Below, in pieces: positions 6,641-9,852 of a DNA stretch of 9,852 bases (within the stretch, counting starts at the first letter, position 1; every line of letters starts with the position of its first letter). A program made the translations under genes and the position numbers. The stretch is from JBAYJY01 sp041664945 (GTDB lineage Bacteria; UBP15; UBA6099): the NCBI GenBank assembly GCA_041664945.1, contig JBAYJY010000176.1:1-9852 (forward strand). Reading direction: 5' to 3'. The notes below the pieces were generated by a model. It worked only from the letters and a program-made list of their open reading frames with translations, had not been told where the DNA came from and searched no databases.

Positions 6641-7859
6641 CAGGCATGTAAACGATTCTTGTCACATTCCATTGCTGAAGTAAGGCCGGAATCTCGCTGT
6701 TGACGAAAAAATGAGCGTTTCCTTTGACGAGGACATTCTTTCCATCGAGGTCCAGACTTAGAACTCTGCCTGCGCATTGTCCGGCGCAATGATCGATAAC
6801 TTTGTATTTCACGCTCCCGGCCGCTGCATTCGCGAAGGAGCATTTTCTCGTAATTGAACACGTTACGAACGGAAAGTAAATCGAAGCGGAAAGCAGGGGG
6901 TCGAGCATAAGTTCCCAGCCCTGAGGCGCGTTGTCCAGTTCTACTCTTGACACATTGTTTTCAATGAGAAATGCCTGATAGAAAGATTGGATGTTGTGCG
7001 ACCTGTGGTAATATCTCCCTCGGTCGTCGGCGACAATGCGCGGGTCCTTTCTTATTGAGCATAGAAGCCTGCCGTGGACCGGGCGAAGGTCCCTCTGCAC
7101 AATGCTGTTCAATAAACCCCAATCGTTGAAAACCACTTCCGTCCCTGCCGGCAGTCTGTCGAGAAGGTCTTCAACAGCCGGGAAAGAGCTGTCGAGGCAG
7201 AAAGGCGTGGTGAAAGTCAGGCCGATATTGTTTTCCGCAGAGAAGGCCGCGACCCACTCGAGCTGCCTGCGGGAAGGCAACAGGCGTTCGCAGTATTCGT
7301 TGCCGAAGTAGAGTCTGCCGAATATATCTGAAACGAAATGCTTAAGATCGCAAGGGTCAGAAACATACATGGCTTTCTCAAGCCCGTCGAAGCAGGAGGA
7401 CATGAGCAGTCTTACATGCGCGTTGTCCGGCTCCGGGACAACCAGGGTGTCCAAACCCGCCGGGGGCAGCATCGCTTCCTCATGCTGCGGGAATTGAGGG
7501 GGCTCTTCTCGGTCATTGCCGAAATTCGGCTGTCTGCCGTCACGGCCGGGGCCTGCCGGGTCGTTTGCCTCGAACAGCCGGAAATAGTGTCTCAGGACAG
7601 TTCTCAGCGTCGTTATTGAGGATATATTCGCATGTTCGGCGACGAGCACGTTAAAGCTTTTCGTTTGCAAGTGCGCCGGGCGGTTGAGGCTTTTCAGCGA
7701 CACATGCAACGTTATTCGGCCGGCGCTGTCTGAAGGGGAAAGGGTGATCTCCCATTCTCCTTCTCTTAAGAATCGGATGTTTGCCGGGCGCCAGCCGCCG
7801 GGCGGCGGCTCGAACCCCGGCATCTGTTTTAACAGAGGATGCGATGTCTCGAATTTCAT
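6594..7859 (-). CDS. UbiV-like U32-family iron-sulfur protein with N-terminal extension
   Basis: This 421-residue protein ends in a U32-type TIM barrel (about 160-421). YFGNEYC (184-190) corresponds to the YLGEAVC segment of UbiV, followed by a similar helix and strand. C190, C334, C358 and C362 reproduce the spacing I recall for the UbiV cluster ligands (39, 180, 193, 197), with gaps of 144, 24 and 4 against 141, 13 and 4. C340 is extra. UbiV works with UbiU in oxygen-independent hydroxylation of ubiquinone precursors, and a UbiU-like gene lies just upstream on the same strand. Residues 1-95 form a separate domain that I do not recognise, and 96-145 are a Pro/Gly/Glu-rich linker; UbiV itself, at about 290 residues, has neither. 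The ATG at 7859 has a weak GAAAGAA upstream. The left-edge gene encodes a paralog without the extension. A hydroxylase role is inference; the substrate is unlikely to be ubiquinone specifically. Confidence 0.72.
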   Translation of the reverse strand: MKFETSHPLLKQMPGFEPPPGGWRPANIRFLREGEWEITLSPSDSAGRITLHVSLKSLNRPAHLQTKSFNVLVAEHANISSITTLRTVLRHYFRLFEANDPAGPGRDGRQPNFGNDREEPPQFPQHEEAMLPPAGLDTLVVPEPDNAHVRLLMSSCFDGLEKAMYVSDPCDLKHFVSDIFGRLYFGNEYCERLLPSRRQLEWVAAFSAENNIGLTFTTPFCLDSSFPAVEDLLDRLPAGTEVVFNDWGLLNSIVQRDLRPVHGRLLCSIRKDPRIVADDRGRYYHRSHNIQSFYQAFLIENNVSRVELDNAPQGWELMLDPLLSASIYFPFVTCSITRKCSFANAAAGSVKYKVIDHCAGQCAGRVLSLDLDGKNVLVKGNAHFFVNSEIPALLQQWNVTRIVYMPVIPNHNRFAEPPNSV

Positions 7860-7950
7860 GATTCTTTCGCCGCAGGCGGCGCGGTTTCAATTTGCCGTCC
7901 CGCCGCCTAAACATCGGTCTGGCGCGAACGGATCTAAACTTTGCGCGCCG
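7860..7950 (-). other. Spacer with two GC-rich hairpins between UbiU-like and UbiV-like genes
   Basis: Two inverted repeats occupy this 91-bp spacer: GGCGCG (7921-7926) with CGCGCC (7944-7949), and GGCGGCG (7875-7881) with CGCCGCC (7901-7907). On the minus-strand transcript the first begins directly after the UbiU-like stop. Neither has a T-run, so they look more like mRNA stabilising or processing structures than terminators, and co-transcription remains likely. Confidence 0.35.
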
Positions 7951-8838
7951 TCAGTAATAGCATCTTTCGCGGCACGGCGCTCCGTAAACCGCTACATGCG
8001 TCTTTTGGCAGAACTCCGCATGCTCGACTGCGTTTTCGGCGGCGTCAAGTTGCTCGACAGCCTTTTTCAGAAACGCCACGTCTTTTTGTATCAAGTCATA
8101 TCCGAGCGCCCGGCCGCAGATTTTCAGCGACAGATTGGGCGTATCCCTAAGTCCGAAAAGAACGCACGCGCCGCATGACCACCACTTTTGCATTCTTCCG
8201 GGGGCGAGCGGCTCTTTGATTGCAAAAAGTTCGTTGCAGGCCGGGTGGTCGTCCATGTCGCCGTAGTGAGAATAGGCGCAGTATCCATCGAGCAAAGAAC
8301 ACTCTTCGTTTCTCATGAACAACTCAAAATCCATGCCGGGGCATTCTGATATGACGGTTTTGATTTCATCGGGAGTCAATTGCCGCGGGAGTATGCACCT
8401 GCGGACGCCGAGGTTCTGGAGAAATTTCACATAGCGAGAGTTCATGACATGGGCGCCCGAACTGGCAATTAGGTAAAGGTTGGGAATTGCTTTTCTGAGT
8501 CTGAGAAAAAGATTCAAATCAGAAACGATAAAGCCGTCGCAGCCGGAGGCGTCAAGTTCAGCGATTTCTGAAATGAGTGTGTCAAAATATTCGTCCGGGT
8601 AAAACATTCCATTTACAGTTATGAATGATTTTTTCCCAAGTTTCGAAATTTCCCGAACGGCCTCGGTCGCGTGCATGAGGGAGAGGAAACTCGATTGAGG
8701 CGCGCTTCTCATAGAGATTATCGACAGCGAATCCCTGAGCCCGTTGGCGTATCCGAAAAAAAATTCGTCGGCGCCGAGGGAAACGAGTTCGTTCAGACGC
8801 CCGAAAAGTTCCGGATTCAGCGGGCATTGAATCAGCAT
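7951..8838 (-). CDS. UbiU-like U32-family iron-sulfur protein
   Basis: This 295-residue U32 protein is a TIM barrel with GADEFFFGY (22-30) in place of the usual GADAVYLG. FELFMRNEECSLLDGYC (171-187) matches the family signature that in most members reads like E-x-F-hydrophobic-HGALC-x6-C. C180, C187, C201 and C241 follow the order and approximate spacing I recall for UbiU (169, 176, 193, 232), including the exact C-x6-C. SLKICGR (237-243) corresponds to the LKIEGR motif of U32 proteins. C222 and C225 are additional, and the C-terminus carries C277, C289 and C293 (ending RERCYY), which could hold a second metal site. U32 proteins of this type are not proven proteases; several act in oxygen-independent hydroxylation. 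The start at 8838 has GAGGAG at 8843-8848, much better than the in-frame TTG at 8901. It is probably co-transcribed with the downstream UbiV-like gene, consistent with a heterodimer. Confidence 0.82.
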   Translation of the reverse strand: MLIQCPLNPELFGRLNELVSLGADEFFFGYANGLRDSLSIISMRSAPQSSFLSLMHATEAVREISKLGKKSFITVNGMFYPDEYFDTLISEIAELDASGCDGFIVSDLNLFLRLRKAIPNLYLIASSGAHVMNSRYVKFLQNLGVRRCILPRQLTPDEIKTVISECPGMDFELFMRNEECSLLDGYCAYSHYGDMDDHPACNELFAIKEPLAPGRMQKWWSCGACVLFGLRDTPNLSLKICGRALGYDLIQKDVAFLKKAVEQLDAAENAVEHAEFCQKTHVAVYGAPCRERCYY

Positions 8839-8895
8839 AGCTCTCCTCTGTGACGATGGCACAACAAAATTGAGAATGAAGGCCAGGAATCGAAA

Positions 8896-8930
8896 CGGCA
8901 AAAGCTGTAAAAAAAGGGACGCTTTTGCTG
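8896..8930. repeat. Inverted repeat in the UbiU-like upstream region
   Basis: GCAAAAGC (8898-8905) and GCTTTTGC (8921-8928) are perfect 8-bp arms around a 15-base centre that includes seven A (8909-8915). A G-T pair and a C-G pair extend the stem by two on each side. It lies 58-92 bases upstream of the UbiU-like start, so it could be an operator or a 5' leader hairpin. No minus-strand promoter was found with confidence. Confidence 0.4.
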
Positions 8931-8947
8931 ATCAGTTGCGCCGCCTA

Positions 8948-8969
8948 TATTTGTGGAATTCCACGAATA
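8948..8969. promoter_or_regulatory. 22-bp operator-like palindrome between divergent genes
   Basis: The core GTGGAATTCCAC (8953-8964) is a perfect 12-bp palindrome. Four further pairs outside one mismatch extend it to TATT...AATA, so 10 of 11 positions pair about the centre at 8958/8959. There is no loop, which suits a protein dimer site rather than a hairpin. It lies between the divergent UbiU-like and right-edge radical SAM genes and could control either. Confidence 0.5.
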
Positions 8970-9066
8970 AGGCTTATTTCCCGCCAATCGGTTCTCTTAT
9001 TAAGTATAATGTGAATATATACCTAAGTAAACTTGCCTGGGCACGGGGGCAATATGCAGGCGAGCC

Positions 9067-9094
9067 TTCGCAAATTACCAGGAATCGCTATAAT
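9067..9094 (+). promoter_or_regulatory. Candidate sigma70 promoter for the right-edge radical SAM gene
   Basis: TATAAT at 9089-9094 is a perfect -10, with TTCGCA (9067-9072, 4 of 6 consensus) 16 bases upstream. Initiation near 9101 would leave a leader of 24-36 bases. A second perfect TATAAT at 9005-9010 lacks a recognisable -35 and would be the alternative if an activator binds the nearby 22-bp dyad. Confidence 0.4.
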
Positions 9095-9136
9095 CTTCTT
9101 GGGAATTGTTATGACGGCAGGGAAATGTTATCGCCT

Positions 9137-9852
9137 ATGAAAAAACAGCAAAATAAATTCATGCCAAGCGATAGCGGCGAAGATTTTTTTGAACTCGCCC
9201 AAGGAACCATCGCCGTAAGCGTGAAATGCAATCAGAACTGTTATTTCTGCGATAGATCGTCTGCCGGCAATATTGCTGACGAAGCTCCTGGAATTATATG
9301 TGAAAGACTGAAAGCGATTAAGAAAACATCTGACACTGTAACTTTCACGGGCGGCGAACCGACAATCAACAGAAATCTTGCGGCATACATCGAGCGCGCG
9401 GCCGAGCTTCGCTTCAGAATCATAAGGCTCGAGACCAATGGCCTGATGATGTCCTATCCCGAATATGCGCATAGAATTTGTTCCGCAGGACTAACCCACA
9501 TAGTATTCATGCAGGTCAGCCGCGACCCGGCAATTTCCGATGCCGTCACGCAGTTTGCCGGCGGGTGGGAATTGGCGAGCAAGGGTATCGAATCTATCGC
9601 CGGCTCTCCGGTTAAAGCAGCGGTCTCCATACCGATTCTGAAACAAACGCTTGCGGATATTGAACAACACGTGAAATTTATCAAAGGAAGATTCCCTCAC
9701 GTGGAAAACATTTTCCTGAGTCTCATCAGAACCGGGGAAAGCGGCAGGGAAGGCGTGTCTGCAGCGGAACTGGAAGCCATGCTGCCGCAAGCGCTAAATG
9801 CGGCCGGAGAGGCCGGCATAGGACTTCACTTCAGTCCCGGAGACGCTCCAGC
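9137..9852 (+). CDS. Radical SAM protein, N-terminal part (runs off right edge)
   Basis: The frame stays open to the window end (238 complete codons). C31-x3-C35-x2-C38 binds the [4Fe-4S] cluster and TGGEPT (71-76) is the canonical SAM-contacting motif, followed by an ETNG strand as in MoaA/SPASM-type enzymes. Its layout is similar to the first half of the large tandem radical SAM protein in this window (TNG strand, then a helix and the ISV/VSIP strand), suggesting a common origin, but no B12-like domain is seen in the part available. Any C-terminal auxiliary-cluster domain is beyond the edge. Start choice is uncertain: ATG at 9137 has AGGGAA at a rather long 12 bases, while an in-frame ATG at 9125 has the same motif too close. 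The frame is open further upstream, with a GTG at 9011, but the candidate promoter argues against that longer form. Reaction and substrate are unknown. Confidence 0.88.
   Translation, partial: MKKQQNKFMPSDSGEDFFELAQGTIAVSVKCNQNCYFCDRSSAGNIADEAPGIICERLKAIKKTSDTVTFTGGEPTINRNLAAYIERAAELRFRIIRLETNGLMMSYPEYAHRICSAGLTHIVFMQVSRDPAISDAVTQFAGGWELASKGIESIAGSPVKAAVSIPILKQTLADIEQHVKFIKGRFPHVENIFLSLIRTGESGREGVSAAELEAMLPQALNAAGEAGIGLHFSPGDAP

Noticed and set aside
7951..8838. Secreted or conventional peptidase (U32 label)
   Set aside because: There is no signal peptide and the conserved residues are cluster-type cysteines; the peptidase name is historical for this family.

Overview
This window is part of an accessory biosynthetic locus from an anaerobic bacterium. 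It is built around a nitrogenase-like reductase (one NifH-type ATPase and two NifD/NifK-type subunits), with radical SAM enzymes and U32-family iron-sulfur proteins on both sides. By eye the GC content is about half. UGA is used as an ordinary stop codon, and promoters and ribosome binding sites look like standard bacterial ones. From memory, surveys of groundwater Elusimicrobia described a group of nitrogenase paralogs that co-occur with many radical SAM proteins, with similar loci in Gracilibacteria and Myxococcales, and predicted that they reduce a tetrapyrrole-like compound. UGA stops argue against Gracilibacteria and the moderate GC against Myxococcales, so an Elusimicrobia-like host fits best. 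This assignment is tentative.

Layout, left to right. At the left edge is the start of a minus-strand gene (1-160) for a UbiV-like U32 protein. A divergent promoter region with a strong 9-bp dyad follows. A plus-strand gene then encodes a very large protein with two radical SAM sites flanking a cobalamin-binding-like middle domain (353-2824). Convergent to it are two overlapping minus-strand genes for nitrogenase component 1-like subunits (5477 down to 2912). A 320-bp divergent region with a good sigma70-type promoter leads to the plus-strand NifH-like gene (5798-6640). Its 3' end overlaps the 3' end of a minus-strand UbiV-like gene (6594-7859), which lies downstream of a minus-strand UbiU-like gene (7951-8838). 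Another divergent region holds a 22-bp operator-like dyad. The window ends inside a third radical SAM gene (9137 onward, plus strand).

How they may work together (inference). The NifH-like protein would pass electrons with ATP hydrolysis to the NifD/K-like pair. That pair keeps cluster-binding cysteines but has no cysteine where nitrogenase binds FeMo-co, so it more likely reduces an organic ring or cofactor, as the chlorophyllide-type and F430-type enzymes do, than dinitrogen. The UbiU/UbiV-like pair resembles the oxygen-independent hydroxylase that acts on ubiquinone precursors. The radical SAM enzymes could add carbon-carbon, methylation or rearrangement steps. Together they look like an oxygen-independent pathway that builds or remodels a small molecule or cofactor whose identity the sequence does not reveal. 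No mobile element, CRISPR array, tRNA or rRNA was seen.
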